From contig NZ_JAUCBZ010000011.1 in the NCBI RefSeq assembly GCF_034676545.1, positions 1-64,000 on the forward strand: DNA of 64,000 nucleotides. The letters run 5' to 3'. Below are positions 16,104 to 24,576 of this stretch, piece by piece (position 1 is the stretch's first letter; every line of letters begins with the position of its first letter). This DNA is from Pararhodobacter sp. GTDB lineage: Bacteria > Pseudomonadota > Alphaproteobacteria > Rhodobacterales > Rhodobacteraceae. The notes beneath the pieces were generated by a model. It worked only from the letters and a program-made list of their open reading frames with translations, had not been told where the DNA came from and searched no databases. A program made the translations under genes and the position numbers.

Positions 16104-17252
16104 ATGGAACATGTCATGTCTTCGCCCGTGCAGCGGCACGTTCGGCGCACCAATTCCTCATATCTGAACGACCGCAGCACTGTGACGCCGGTTAAGGCGG
16201 AAGACGCGCGCTGGTCGCTTCTGGATTTGGTACGCCGTTGCCGCAAACCTCTTGGTCTGAGAGACCGTGACGTTGCGGTTCTGCGAGGCCTTCTGTCGTT
16301 CGTGCCCCAGTCGGCCGACCCAAACTCACTTGTTGTCTTTGCCTCCAACAGGGCGTTGATCGAGCGCTGTGACGGTATCGACGAACGCACACTAAGGCGC
16401 CGCCTCGCCAATTTGAAGGCAAACGGATTGCTGGCTCGAAAGTCGAGCCCGAACGGAAAGCGATATCGGGTACAGGATGAGTGTGCCGAAGCCAAACTAA
16501 CCTACGGCATCGACCTCGCGCCGCTGTTCGCCATCCGCGATCACCTCATCGCACTTGCAGAAGAATGCTCCCGAGAAGAAATTCGGTGCAAAGCGCTCCG
16601 ATCAGTGATCAGGGACATTCTTTACCACAGGGCTGCGACCATTCAGCCCGCACTGCACGACCTTGCGTGCCGCTCACTGCGTCGTTCATTGTCTTCGGAC
16701 CAACTGGCCGGTCTCATTCAGGAACTACAGGAAAACCTTCCTCAGACAGGCGCTGAGACATCGTCCGTTGCAGATGCAGTGACCGTCAGCGACAGACAAA
16801 ATGACCGGCACATTCAGAAGTCAAAGAAAGAAAACTATGAATCTGAAGTTGCGCCTGAGAAAGTAAGCACAGCCAATCGAACCAGCTATCCAAGAAGCAC
16901 TGATGTCGGACAAACCAACGATATCACGGTGTCTGAGTGCATTGCCCTGGCCAAGAATGCAGCATCCTTCGCTTCCGTAACTGCAAAGGATTGGGGCGAT
17001 GTCATTCGATTGTCCGACACCCTTGCTCCGGCGATTGGACTAGCGAGAACCGACGTAGAGACTGCTCGAAATGCGATGGGAGCGCTTGGCTCAGCACTCG
17101 CCATTCTTGGTATTACTGAGGCGTTCGACAGAATCCGGCAACCGAGGGCCTATCTACAAGCGCTAACCAATCGGGCAGCCAGTGAAAGCATGGACTTCGT
17201 CCGTATGTTCCGCTCGCTCACAACCTGCCGCCCCCGTCAGCGCGTAGTATGA
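16104..17252 (+). CDS. repC: Replication initiation protein RepC
   Basis: A 382-residue protein. The RepC N-terminal part is clear: ARWSLLDLVRRCRKPLGLRDRDVAVLRGLLSF, VVFASNRALIERCDGIDERTLRRRLANLKANGLLARKSSPNGKRY (a winged helix), TYGIDLAPLF. The C-terminal domain has WGDVIRLSDTLAPAIGLA, AMGALGSALAILGITEAFDRI and PRAYLQALTNRA. RepC starts replication; in studied repABC plasmids the origin lies inside the repC coding sequence. The start could also be the ATG at 16116. Its expression should be controlled by the antisense RNA upstream. Confidence 0.95.
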   Translation: MEHVMSSPVQRHVRRTNSSYLNDRSTVTPVKAEDARWSLLDLVRRCRKPLGLRDRDVAVLRGLLSFVPQSADPNSLVVFASNRALIERCDGIDERTLRRRLANLKANGLLARKSSPNGKRYRVQDECAEAKLTYGIDLAPLFAIRDHLIALAEECSREEIRCKALRSVIRDILYHRAATIQPALHDLACRSLRRSLSSDQLAGLIQELQENLPQTGAETSSVADAVTVSDRQNDRHIQKSKKENYESEVAPEKVSTANRTSYPRSTDVGQTNDITVSECIALAKNAASFASVTAKDWGDVIRLSDTLAPAIGLARTDVETARNAMGALGSALAILGITEAFDRIRQPRAYLQALTNRAASESMDFVRMFRSLTTCRPRQRVV

Positions 17253-17264
17253 CCATTGCTTGAT

Positions 17265-17280
17265 GTATACCCGGGTAAAC
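17265..17280. promoter_or_regulatory. parS-like 16-mer GTATACCCGGGTAAAC
   Basis: A near-palindrome (GT-A/T-TACCCGGGTA-T/A-AC) 12 bases after the repC stop. A second copy with one base change lies 20 bases further. RepABC centromeres are 16-bp palindromes of the GTT...AAC type, found near repA or just after repC. Confidence 0.7.
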
Positions 17281-17300
17281 ATAACCCCCTCTTGCTCCAC

Positions 17301-17316
17301 GTATACCCCGGTAAAC
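17301..17316. promoter_or_regulatory. parS-like 16-mer GTATACCCCGGTAAAC (second copy)
   Basis: Same 16-mer as 17265-17280 with one change (C for G at position 9), in the same orientation, 36 bases centre to centre. Confidence 0.68.
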
Positions 17317-17375
17317 ATGCCGCCCGCTTTGAGAGAGAAAGGTTGGGGGTTTGAGGGGTGACGGGAAGCGAGATC

Positions 17376-17407
17376 GGGAGAGTGGCTTCCGGCGCCCGTC
17401 GCGGAGA
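17376..17407 (+). promoter_or_regulatory. Shared leader block before the ParB-like gene
   Basis: The block GGGAGAGTGGCTTCCGGCGC followed by CCGTCGCGGAGA ends 7 bases before the ATG at 17415. Nearly the same block precedes the DUF932 gene at 25750-25782 and, less exactly, the gene at 27676. A conserved untranslated leader on unrelated genes suggests a common control or shared duplication. Confidence 0.55.
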
Positions 17408-17414
17408 AGATCTG

Positions 17415-19586
17415 ATGGCGAAAGCAGCCCAGAAAGTCACCCTGTCCCCCTCACGGGACATCCCCTTCGACAAGCTCGCGCTGAGCCAGACCAACGTGCG
17501 GCGCATCAAGGCTGGCGTCTCGGTCGAGGAACTTGCCGAGGACATCGCGCGGCGCGGCCTGCTGCAGGGCTTGAACGTTCGGCCCATGCTCGATGCCGAG
17601 GGCGTCGAGACCGGCATGTTCGAGATCCCGGCCGGTGGTCGTCGCTTCCAGGCGCTGTCGTTGCTGGTGAAGCAGAAGCGGCTGGCGAAGACCGCGCCGA
17701 TCCCCTGTATCGTGCGGGATGCTGCGTCGGAGATCCTCGCCGAGGACAACTCGCTGGCGGAGAACATGCAGCGCGTCGCCCTGCACCCGCTGGACCAGTT
17801 CCGCGCGTTTCAGGCCCTGCGCGAAAAGGGTCAGGGCGAGGAAGCGATCGCGGCAGCCTTCTTCGTCACGCCGCAGATCGTCAAGCAGCGCCTGAAACTT
17901 GCCTCCGTGGCCCCTGCCCTGCTCGAGGTCTATGCCGAGGATGGCATGACGTTGGAACAGCTGATGGCATTCACTGTGAACCCCGATCATGCGCGTCAGG
18001 TGCAGGTCTGGGAGGCTGTGAAGAACTCGTGGAACAAGGAGCCCTATGCCATCCGGCGCATGCTGACCGAGACCTCGGTCCGGGCGTCTGATCGTCGCGC
18101 GGTCTTTGTTGGTGTCGATGCCTATGAGGCGGCAGGCGGCGTCGTCCTGCGCGATCTGTTTCAGGGCGACGAAGGTGGCTGGCTCGAGGACCCTGCCCTT
18201 TTGGACCGGCTGGTTGCCGAGAAGCTCCAGGCCGAAGCCGAGGCTCTGGTCTCCGAGGGCTGGAAGTGGATCGAGGTCGCGGCCGACCTGCCCTACGGCT
18301 ACAGCCACGGTCTGCGGCGTCTGGCCGGTGATCCCGCCCCGATGATCGACGAGGAAAGCGCGGCCCACGCTTCGCTCCTCGCCGAGTATCGTGCGCTGGA
18401 GGAGGAATACTCCGGCCAGGACGAATACCCCGAGGAGATCGACGCTCGGCTGGGCCAGCTCGAAACGGCGATGGAATCGCTTGAGCAGCGGCCCTTGATC
18501 TACGATCCGGCCGAGGTCGGGCGCGCCGGCGTCTTCGTCACGCTGGATCGGGACGGCTGTCTCGCGGTCTATCGTGGCTATGTCCGGCCCGAGGACGAGC
18601 CGCGCGAGGAAACCGCGGTCCAGTATGGTGATGGCGCGGATGATATGGGGCAGGGGGGTGATGTCGGTGTTTCCAGCTGGAAACCCTCGGGGACCTCTGT
18701 CGGCGGCACCGTCATCACTTCGGGTGGTCAGCCGATCGGTGCTGACCTGTCGGAGGAAGAAGATGACGGCGCGCTGAAGCCGCTGCCCGAGCGGTTGGTC
18801 ATGGAACTGACGGCCCACCGGACCCTCGCGCTGCGTGAGGCCATCGGGCGTTCGCCGGACGTGGCGTTGACGCTCATGCTCCTGAAGTTGGTGACGGATA
18901 CCTTCCGCACCTCCTCTGCGACGGGCAGCTGCCTCGAAGCCTCGGTGCGTCACGTCTACATGTCGGCCCAGGCGCCCGATCTGAAGGACAGCGTCGTCGC
19001 CAAGCTCGTCGACGAGCGTCACGCCGCCTGGGAGGCTGATTTGCCTCTCGGCGATGATGCCGGCCTCTGGGACTATCTGACGCTCCTCGACCAGGGTAGC
19101 CGTCTGGCGCTCCTGGCGCATTGCCTCAGCTTCGGGATCAACGCGCTCCATGAGAAGGTGAACCCCTATGGGGCGGGCATCTCGGCCAGCGGTCTGACCC
19201 GCCGCATGAAGCATGCCGATCTGGTGGCGCGGGCGGTCGATCTCGACATGGTCGAGGCGGGCTGGGAGCCGACGGTCGATGGCTATCTCAACCGTGTGCC
19301 CAAGGCCCGGATCCTCGAGGCCGTGCGCGAGGCGAAGGGTGAAGGGACCGCGCAGCTCCTTGATCACCTGAAGAAGGGCGAGATGGCCACGGAAGCCGAG
19401 CGGCTCCTCAAGGGAAGCGGGTGGTTGCCCGAGGTCCTCCGCCGGACCGATCTGGCCGCGCAGGACGGCGAGGCGATCGGAGAAGGGCAGGGGCAGGACG
19501 CTGGCCAGCCCGAAGAGGTCGATCTCCCGGCCTTCCTGATGGCTGATTTGCCCGACGGCAATGCGTCGATGATGGCCGCAGAGTGA
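17415..19586 (+). CDS. Large ParB/RepB/Spo0J-family plasmid protein
   Basis: About 723 residues, much longer than classical ParB. Residues 15-140 are the ParB/Srx-like domain: IPFDKLALSQTNVRRI, VEELAEDIARRGLLQGLNVRP, IPAGGRRFQALSLL, LAEDNSLAENMQRVALHPLDQFRAF (the ENxxR motif). A KorB/ParB-type helix-turn-helix follows (EEAIAAAFFVTPQIVKQRLKLA). The rest is a long helical, acidic C-terminal region with no recognised domain. Such proteins sit at the head of a conserved plasmid backbone in Rhodobacterales; their exact role, partition or nuclease, is unsettled. ATG at 17415 follows GGAGAAG. A hairpin terminator follows the stop. Confidence 0.85.
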   Translation: MAKAAQKVTLSPSRDIPFDKLALSQTNVRRIKAGVSVEELAEDIARRGLLQGLNVRPMLDAEGVETGMFEIPAGGRRFQALSLLVKQKRLAKTAPIPCIVRDAASEILAEDNSLAENMQRVALHPLDQFRAFQALREKGQGEEAIAAAFFVTPQIVKQRLKLASVAPALLEVYAEDGMTLEQLMAFTVNPDHARQVQVWEAVKNSWNKEPYAIRRMLTETSVRASDRRAVFVGVDAYEAAGGVVLRDLFQGDEGGWLEDPALLDRLVAEKLQAEAEALVSEGWKWIEVAADLPYGYSHGLRRLAGDPAPMIDEESAAHASLLAEYRALEEEYSGQDEYPEEIDARLGQLETAMESLEQRPLIYDPAEVGRAGVFVTLDRDGCLAVYRGYVRPEDEPREETAVQYGDGADDMGQGGDVGVSSWKPSGTSVGGTVITSGGQPIGADLSEEEDDGALKPLPERLVMELTAHRTLALREAIGRSPDVALTLMLLKLVTDTFRTSSATGSCLEASVRHVYMSAQAPDLKDSVVAKLVDERHAAWEADLPLGDDAGLWDYLTLLDQGSRLALLAHCLSFGINALHEKVNPYGAGISASGLTRRMKHADLVARAVDLDMVEAGWEPTVDGYLNRVPKARILEAVREAKGEGTAQLLDHLKKGEMATEAERLLKGSGWLPEVLRRTDLAAQDGEAIGEGQGQDAGQPEEVDLPAFLMADLPDGNASMMAAE

Positions 19587-19599
19587 TCTGAGCTATCCG

Positions 19600-19619
19600 G
19601 GGGCGGGGAAACCCGCCCC
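19600..19619 (+). terminator. Hairpin after the ParB-like gene
   Basis: GGGGCGGG-GAAA-CCCGCCCC, 8-bp perfect stem with a GAAA loop, 14 bases after the stop codon. There is no long T run, so termination strength is uncertain. Confidence 0.6.
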
Positions 19620-19685
19620 TACTCCAACAAAACACAACAATATCAATATGATGAATGCGAACACTCGCATTCGGGATGAGGAATC

Positions 19686-20159
19686 ATGTCTGCAACAACC
19701 ATCATCGACACAGCCCCTCTCGGGGCGCTGATCCGCTATACCGACGGCAGTCCCAAGCCGCCGGCACGTTTTACAAAGAAGCTGGCGGCCTGGGAGCGAT
19801 CAAACGGTGTCGGCCGCCTCGTGAAGAAGGAACCGCCTCGGTCCTATCCGACCTGGACCGCTCCGGCCGCCTTCACGCTCCATGAAGGCAACTTCTCCTC
19901 GGACGGGGTGATCCTCGTCACCATCATGCGCAGCCACTCGGCGGACAGCCGGCTGGTATTCGAGGTCGCCGAGGAGCCGAAGCCCGGGCAGGTCCGCGTG
20001 CTGCTGGACTTCGGCGGCAACACCGAACTGCTGCACCTGGCGGAGTCCGTCACTGCGGCTGATCTCTGGATCGCACGCGAAGGTTATCGCAACGCGAGGC
20101 TCGATATCGTCGGTGCCGAGGACGGCGATAGGGCAGGGGACGCGGACCTGGCCGCCTGA
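19686..20159 (+). CDS. Conserved plasmid backbone protein of unknown function
   Basis: A 157-residue soluble protein. No known domain was recognised. It has a basic N-terminal half (RFTKKLAAWERSNGVGRLVKKEPP) and a compact acidic C-terminal half (VFEVAEEPKPGQVRVLLDFGGNTELLHLAESVTAADLWI). It follows the ParB-like gene, and the position is typical of the backbone set that also includes DUF932 and the strawberry-notch helicase. The ATG at 19686 is preceded by GATGAGGAA. Its stop is followed by a strong hairpin at 20173-20205. Confidence 0.65.
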   Translation: MSATTIIDTAPLGALIRYTDGSPKPPARFTKKLAAWERSNGVGRLVKKEPPRSYPTWTAPAAFTLHEGNFSSDGVILVTIMRSHSADSRLVFEVAEEPKPGQVRVLLDFGGNTELLHLAESVTAADLWIAREGYRNARLDIVGAEDGDRAGDADLAA

Positions 20160-20547
20160 GCCCTGACAATGCGTGAGGGGCCTGCCCAAGGGCCGGGCCT
20201 CTCACCGACCAAACCCTCGTCCCGCGATGCCGCGGGGCACCATAGGATCCATTCCCAAAGAAGGAGTCGTCAACCAAGAGCGTGGCCAGGAGGCTGGCGG
20301 CGTTCAAAGCAAAAGCGAGACAACCGGCTCCTGACGTTGGGGCACCATCCCCCGCTCGCCATTCCCTTCCTTGCCCCGAACCCCGTCTTCGAGATCAACC
20401 CGCGAGGGGTCGGACTACGGGCATGCCCGTGCCGCCGGGTGGATTCGGGCGAGCCGAACGCACCCGGTGATGTCAGCCAGTCTTCGGGCCTGCGGGGTCC
20501 TGTCGCGCGGGGGATGGTCCCCCGCCTCCAAGACAGGAGCCAAACAG
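20160..20547. other. Leader/intergenic region with two hairpins
   Basis: About 390 bases without a supportable gene. It holds a hairpin at 20173-20205 (GTGAGGGGCC with GGGCCTCTCAC arms) and another at 20507-20525 (GCGGGGGA-TGG-TCCCCCGC) just before the small gene at 20548. A GTG-initiated frame at 20282-20470 was judged unsupported. Confidence 0.5.
20173..20205 (+). terminator. Imperfect GC-rich hairpin after the 19686 gene
   Basis: Arms of about 15 bases (GTGAGGGGCCTGCCC and its imperfect complement) around a short loop, 14 bases after the stop at 20159. It lacks a T run and could also be an RNA leader structure. Confidence 0.45.
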
Positions 20548-20712
20548 ATGTCCCGCAAAGATGCTCACGCCTTCGCTGCCTCCCTCGCCGCCACGCTCAT
20601 GGTCTCGATCGTCGTCTTCCAGGCAGGGGATGGAACCTTCGGCGCCGTCCCCGCCGACGAAATCGACGGCGACGAGGTTCAAGTGATCGCTGAGGTCGAC
20701 CCGTGGGCATAA
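20548..20712 (+). CDS. Small hydrophobic-segment protein of unknown function
   Basis: A 54-residue protein. It starts MSRKDAHAFAASLAATLMVSIVVFQ, a short positively charged N-terminus followed by a 15-20 residue hydrophobic stretch, and ends with an acidic tail (EIDGDEVQVIAEVDPWA). It could be a single-pass membrane protein or a small secreted peptide. ACAGGAG lies about 10 bases before the ATG at 20548. The stop codon sits in the loop of a perfect hairpin (20701-20721). The longer frame upstream is not supported by a ribosome binding site. Confidence 0.6.
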   Translation: MSRKDAHAFAASLAATLMVSIVVFQAGDGTFGAVPADEIDGDEVQVIAEVDPWA

Positions 20713-20721
20713 GGCCCACGG
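20701..20721 (+). terminator. Hairpin overlapping the stop of the small gene
   Basis: CCGTGGGC (20701-20708) and GCCCACGG (20714-20721) with a 5-base loop that contains the TAA stop, followed by TTTGT. Confidence 0.6.
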
Positions 20722-20859
20722 TTTGTCCCGAGAGCTCGGCATCGGGGCAGGGTCCCCGATCCGGTCCGTTCGGCTTTCAGACCTCTCGGTGGCCCGGAAA
20801 TCTGAGCCGACGCGGAGGTCGGCACGACTGCCCAAGGAGCCGAACGCCCGGTGTCGAGT

Positions 20860-21954
20860 TTACGGTCCGCCCGAAACGTCGAGGAAGAGTTTCACCAGGG
20901 CGACGTTGATGAAGTAGTTGTGCTTTCCAGAGCGGTGCTTTTCGACAAAGCCGTGCTCGGCCAAGATGTCGAGATACTTCGCGGCCGTCTGCCGACTGAC
21001 ATCCAGATCGTTCTGCAGATATTCGATCCGGGTGTAGGGATGGCGAAACAAGTTGTTCAGAAGTTCCTGGCTGTAAATCTTCGGCAAGTCCTCACGTAGC
21101 CGATGCTTCACGTCCGCCATTTGCTGTCGGATGCCGGTGACGATCTCGACTGTTGTGGCAGAAGTCTCTGCAACGGCCTCCAGCATGTAGATGACCCAGG
21201 GTTCCCAATCGCCCGTGTCGCGCACCGCCTGAAGGTGCCTGTAGTAGTCCGCTTTGTTACGGGTGATGAACCGCGACAGGTAGAGCACCGGGATGTCGAG
21301 CAACCCCGTTCTGGTCAGATAAAGTACGTTGAGGATGCGCCCGATACGTCCGTTCCCATCCGGAAACGGGTGGATGCTTTCGAACTGATGATGGATCAAA
21401 GCCATCTTGATGAGCGGATCGAGATCGCTGAGTTCATCGTCGTTGATGAACCGTTCGAGCGCCGTCATGTGGCGGACAATTTCGTGCGCATCCTGGGGCG
21501 GGACGAAGACGATCTCCCCTGTTTGCTCGTTCTTGAGGGCAGTACCCGGTGTCACTCGAAATCCATCGCTGCGGCCCTTCAGCAAGCGGAACATGTCGAT
21601 GAGCGCCGAATTTGGGATCAGGCCGCCGGTTTCGCCCAAGCGTGCGTATCCGAGCCGCAGAGCGTCGCGATACAGCGCTACTTCTTTGGCCGCCGGGGAC
21701 TGCGGATCGTCAGGGAAAACATCCGCCTGAAACAGTTCATCCTGCGTTGTGACGATGTTTTCGACTTCCGACGAAGCTTTGGCTTCCTGAAGAGCCAGCG
21801 TGTCGATCAGGATGCCTTGGTTCGGAATGGTCTTGGCCTGACCCTTCAGATCCGCAAGCGCGCGGCTGGCGCGAGCGAGCGCCTTCAGGACCGGAACGGT
21901 TTCGATCTCGGCCGGGGGTGGCAGGGCGGGAATGGCGTAGGTCGGCTTTAACAT
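20860..21954 (-). CDS. Fic-family protein (probable AMPylase, class II)
   Basis: A 364-residue protein. The Fic core motif HPFPDGNGRIGR is complete near residue 195, with the catalytic histidine. Upstream, near residue 61, SSEVEN fits the inhibitory (S/T)xxxE(G/N) motif, so this is a class II Fic that keeps itself inactive through its own N-terminal helix. The C-terminus is a winged helix (RIEYLQNDLDVSRQTAAKYLDILAEHGFVEK). Fic enzymes usually transfer AMP to a hydroxyl of a target protein; the target here is unknown. The gene stands alone on the minus strand. The start MLKPTYAIP is typical of this Fic subfamily. Confidence 0.93.
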   Translation of the reverse strand: MLKPTYAIPALPPPAEIETVPVLKALARASRALADLKGQAKTIPNQGILIDTLALQEAKASSEVENIVTTQDELFQADVFPDDPQSPAAKEVALYRDALRLGYARLGETGGLIPNSALIDMFRLLKGRSDGFRVTPGTALKNEQTGEIVFVPPQDAHEIVRHMTALERFINDDELSDLDPLIKMALIHHQFESIHPFPDGNGRIGRILNVLYLTRTGLLDIPVLYLSRFITRNKADYYRHLQAVRDTGDWEPWVIYMLEAVAETSATTVEIVTGIRQQMADVKHRLREDLPKIYSQELLNNLFRHPYTRIEYLQNDLDVSRQTAAKYLDILAEHGFVEKHRSGKHNYFINVALVKLFLDVSGGP

Positions 21955-22073
21955 GTGCTCCGCGTCGTGTTAAGAAATCGTCGTTTTTCTAACATGATCG
22001 AACAGTCGTGTCAGCAAAAACCGGTTTCCTTAACTTGGGCCATGCTTCGCCCGGGCGGGGTCACCCAACTCCG

Positions 22074-22391
22074 TCAGACCGCCAGAGCGCTCGGGTCCTT
22101 GCCGGCGTTGATGTGGTCTGCGAACCACTGCGGTTTCCGGCCCCGGCCCGACCAGGTGAGGGCCGCGTTCTCAGGGTGCCTATACTTCGCGAGGGCCGGC
22201 GCACGGGTGGCTTTCACCTCAATACCGATCAGTTCGGCGAGGGAGTAGCCCATCTCCTTGGCGATGGCTTCCAGCTTGGTGCGGGCTTCGGCCTTATGAC
22301 GGTCCTCATAGGTGGAAATCGCCTTGGCGAGGTCCTTCTGCAATTGCCGCAGTTCCTTGAGCGACATCGCCTCGAGATTGAAATCAGCCAT
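22074..22391 (-). CDS. H-NS family nucleoid-associated protein
   Basis: A 105-residue protein. The N-terminal half is a coiled-coil oligomerisation region (LEAMSLKELRQLQKDLAKAISTYEDRHKAEARTKLEAIAKEMGYSLAELIG). The C-terminal DNA-binding part is YRHPENAALTWSGRGRKPQWF, with the H-NS core loop in which GRGRKP enters the minor groove. Plasmid-borne H-NS-like proteins commonly silence AT-rich genes and reduce the cost of carrying the plasmid. It lies alone between the Fic gene and ssb. Confidence 0.9.
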   Translation of the reverse strand: MADFNLEAMSLKELRQLQKDLAKAISTYEDRHKAEARTKLEAIAKEMGYSLAELIGIEVKATRAPALAKYRHPENAALTWSGRGRKPQWFADHINAGKDPSALAV

Positions 22392-22829
22392 TGGGCCCTC
22401 GTGTCCTGAATGATGCGTCCGGGATAGCCGTCAGGCTGCAACATCGCAACTCCCACGGAGGACGCCGCGATAGGGCAGGGGGATGAGGTTGGCTTGAGCT
22501 GCCGGGTCGGCGGTTTCGCAACTGCTTCAACCCGGTTGCCTTGGTGAGGAAGGCCGAGTTCTGCGAGAGCCCCAGGCCGCTCCTATCCCCGGTGCCATCC
22601 CTTCGACTGACAATCCCCTAAGCCTGTTCGGCCTCTGGCGCGCAACCCCGCGTCAGTCCGGGCCGTGTTGGCTAGCGTTTCTGAGGAAACGCGTCACCTG
22701 CCCGCTCCACCCCGGCCCTCTGGAGGTTTCCGGTCGCCGTTCCGTCTCCCGTGCACGCCTCAGCCGACAGGCTTTTTCCGGGTCTTGTCGAAGGGACGGT
22801 CCCAGGGACAGGAAACACAGGAGCTTACC
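22392..22829. other. Intergenic region between hns-like and ssb genes
   Basis: About 440 bases. No supportable gene and no strong repeat was seen. It must carry the promoters of the two divergent genes. Confidence 0.5.
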
Positions 22830-23234
22830 ATGCAGAACATCGTTATCCTCGCCGGCAACATCGGTCAAAAGCCCGAAGTGCGCTCGACCCAAAGCGGCAC
22901 GAAGATCACCAACTTCACCCTGGCCACCTCGCGGCCGCGCCTCTCCGAGGGTCGCGTGATGCGCGACGAGAACGGCTACCGGGTCATGGACACCGAATGG
23001 CACCGCATCACCTGCTTCAACGGCCTCGGCAAGACCGTCGCAGAGCACTGCGAAAAGGGTATGAAGGTCCTCGTCCATGGCCGCATCCACTACACGAAGT
23101 GGACCGACGCAACCGGCACCGATCGCTACGGCTGCGAGATCATCGCCGAGAAGGTTGACTTCCTGAGCCGCCCGAAGTCGGCCGAGAACGAAAACCCCGA
23201 GCTGGTCGACCGCGACGACGAGATCCCGTTCTGA
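22830..23234 (+). CDS. ssb: Single-stranded DNA-binding protein (plasmid SSB)
   Basis: A 134-residue OB-fold protein. It starts MQNIVILAGNIGQKPEVRST and shows ITNFTLATS, EWHRITCFNGLGKTVAEHCEKGMKVLVHGRIHY and an acidic tail that ends DRDDEIPF, the usual DxxIPF tip which recruits replication proteins. The linker is short, as in plasmid SSBs. The ATG at 22830 follows CAGGAG at 22818. It protects single-stranded DNA during plasmid replication or transfer. A strong hairpin terminator follows. Confidence 0.95.
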   Translation: MQNIVILAGNIGQKPEVRSTQSGTKITNFTLATSRPRLSEGRVMRDENGYRVMDTEWHRITCFNGLGKTVAEHCEKGMKVLVHGRIHYTKWTDATGTDRYGCEIIAEKVDFLSRPKSAENENPELVDRDDEIPF

Positions 23235-23260
23235 AAAGAACGGGGTCTTCCCCGAAGGGG

Positions 23261-23294
23261 CCCGGCGGGGAAACCCGCCGGGTTCCGTCGTTTT
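23261..23294 (+). terminator. Terminator after ssb
   Basis: CCCGGCGGG-GAAA-CCCGCCGGG, 9-bp perfect stem with a GAAA loop at 23261-23282, followed by TTCCGTCGTTTT. Confidence 0.75.
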
Positions 23295-23556
23295 CGGCCC
23301 ATTGCGGACCTTGGCCAAGATCACCGTTGCTGCAGCGCAGCTTCCCCATACCGGACCTTCATGCCACTGCGCAGCAAGATCCAAGATCCCGAGGTCCGCG
23401 GTGCGGGACTTTAGGGACGGTGCTAGAGCGGCTCCAGTCGACCAGGTATTGCAGGGCACCCCACCGGCACCATCGGCTGCGCAATGGCATGATGTCTCAC
23501 TGCTCCGCAGCCCAAAGTACATCCTTTCTCAGAGCGGAAGCCGCGCCTGGGATAGG

Positions 23557-24438
23557 CTATTCGCGAACAACCGCGACCACCGCCCTACCCAGATCTTTGA
23601 GCGCCTCGTTGCGAACCTCGAACTCCGCGTCCGTATCCGAGATGAACATGGTCGCGATCCAGGGCGCTCCGCCTTCAGGCTGGATCACCGCGACGAGGTT
23701 GCGCGTGTGGCTTCCGCTGCCCGACTTGTCGAGGATCAGCCAGGCGTCCTCGGCCTCGGCGCGCAGCAATGCGCCGGTCACGCCGCCGTGGCGCATCCAC
23801 TCCGCCAGCTTCCCGCGGGCCTCCGGAGACAGCACGTCGCCCAGCAGCAGCGCTCGCAGCGTCTCGGACATGGCGGCCGGGCTCGTGGTGTCCCGCTCGT
23901 CTCCAGAAGCGAAGTCGTTCAGCTTGGGCTCGATGCGGTCGAGACGGCTCGTCGGGTCGCCGACGCTGCGGAAGAACTGCGTCACCGCCTCCGGCCCCCC
24001 GAGATGCCCGATCAGGATGTTCGCCGCCACATTGTCGCTCATGTCGATCGCCGCGAGGCAGAGCTCGTCGAGGGTCATGTTGCCGCCGACCCGCGTCTCC
24101 GTGACGGGCGCGTAGGGCACGAGGTCGGCCTTGCGCACCGGCAGCGCATCGGAGAGCGACAGCCTGCCCGCGTCCCAACGCGCGAGGATGGCGCCGCAGA
24201 CCGGCACCTTGACCGTGCTGTTCATGAGGAAAAGCTCGTCCTCGCGGTGAGACCAGGACCAACCCGTGCCGGTCTCCATGAGCGAGAGGCCGACGCGGGC
24301 GCCGAGCTGTTCCTCGATCCGGGCGACGGTTTCGGAGAGCGCCTCGACAGGCGTTTCGGCGAGGGAGGCCGTGGCCATGGACAGGCCGAGAGCGAGCCCT
24401 GTCGCGACACGCGACAGGACGGTAGCGGTGAACCGCAT
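23557..24438 (-). CDS. bla: Class A beta-lactamase
   Basis: A 293-residue protein with a signal peptide (MRFTATVLSRVATGLALGLS, cleavage near SLA-ETP), so it acts in the periplasm. The class A motifs are all present: the active-site serine in STVK (SxxK), SDN in DMSDNVAANIL, the omega-loop glutamate in EPKLN, and KSG in LDKSGSGSHTRN in place of the usual KTG. KSG/RSG variants are known in the carbenicillinase (CARB/RTG) branch, which this resembles; the substrate range cannot be read from sequence. It is divergent from an AmpR-like regulator, suggesting inducible expression. Confidence 0.93.
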   Translation of the reverse strand: MRFTATVLSRVATGLALGLSMATASLAETPVEALSETVARIEEQLGARVGLSLMETGTGWSWSHREDELFLMNSTVKVPVCGAILARWDAGRLSLSDALPVRKADLVPYAPVTETRVGGNMTLDELCLAAIDMSDNVAANILIGHLGGPEAVTQFFRSVGDPTSRLDRIEPKLNDFASGDERDTTSPAAMSETLRALLLGDVLSPEARGKLAEWMRHGGVTGALLRAEAEDAWLILDKSGSGSHTRNLVAVIQPEGGAPWIATMFISDTDAEFEVRNEALKDLGRAVVAVVRE

Positions 24439-24576
24439 GGGACCATTCCTTTCAGGATCTGCGCCAGTGGCGCCTGGGATGCGACATCACATGATGTCAT
24501 GCGGACTGTATATTTCGGCTTGATCGCAGCCATCAAACGACAAATCTTATGGCCTGCCATTAGCTGAGGTACTGCC
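24439..24576. promoter_or_regulatory. Divergent promoter region between bla and its LysR-type regulator
   Basis: A 138-bp gap between divergent genes, the usual place for an AmpR-type binding site controlling both. It is AT-richer than its surroundings (for example GTATATTTCGGCTTG at 24508). The exact box was not resolved by eye. Confidence 0.55.

Noticed and set aside
17451..19367. A 638-residue open frame on the minus strand
   Set aside because: It is the shadow of the ParB-like gene; the plus-strand protein has clear ParB motifs and a ribosome binding site.
20282..20470. A GTG-started 62-residue frame after AAGGAG
   Set aside because: Proline- and arginine-rich, low-complexity composition typical of a chance frame; no conserved feature seen.
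23302..24567. A 421-residue plus-strand frame
   Set aside because: It lies opposite the beta-lactamase gene, whose active-site motifs are all intact.
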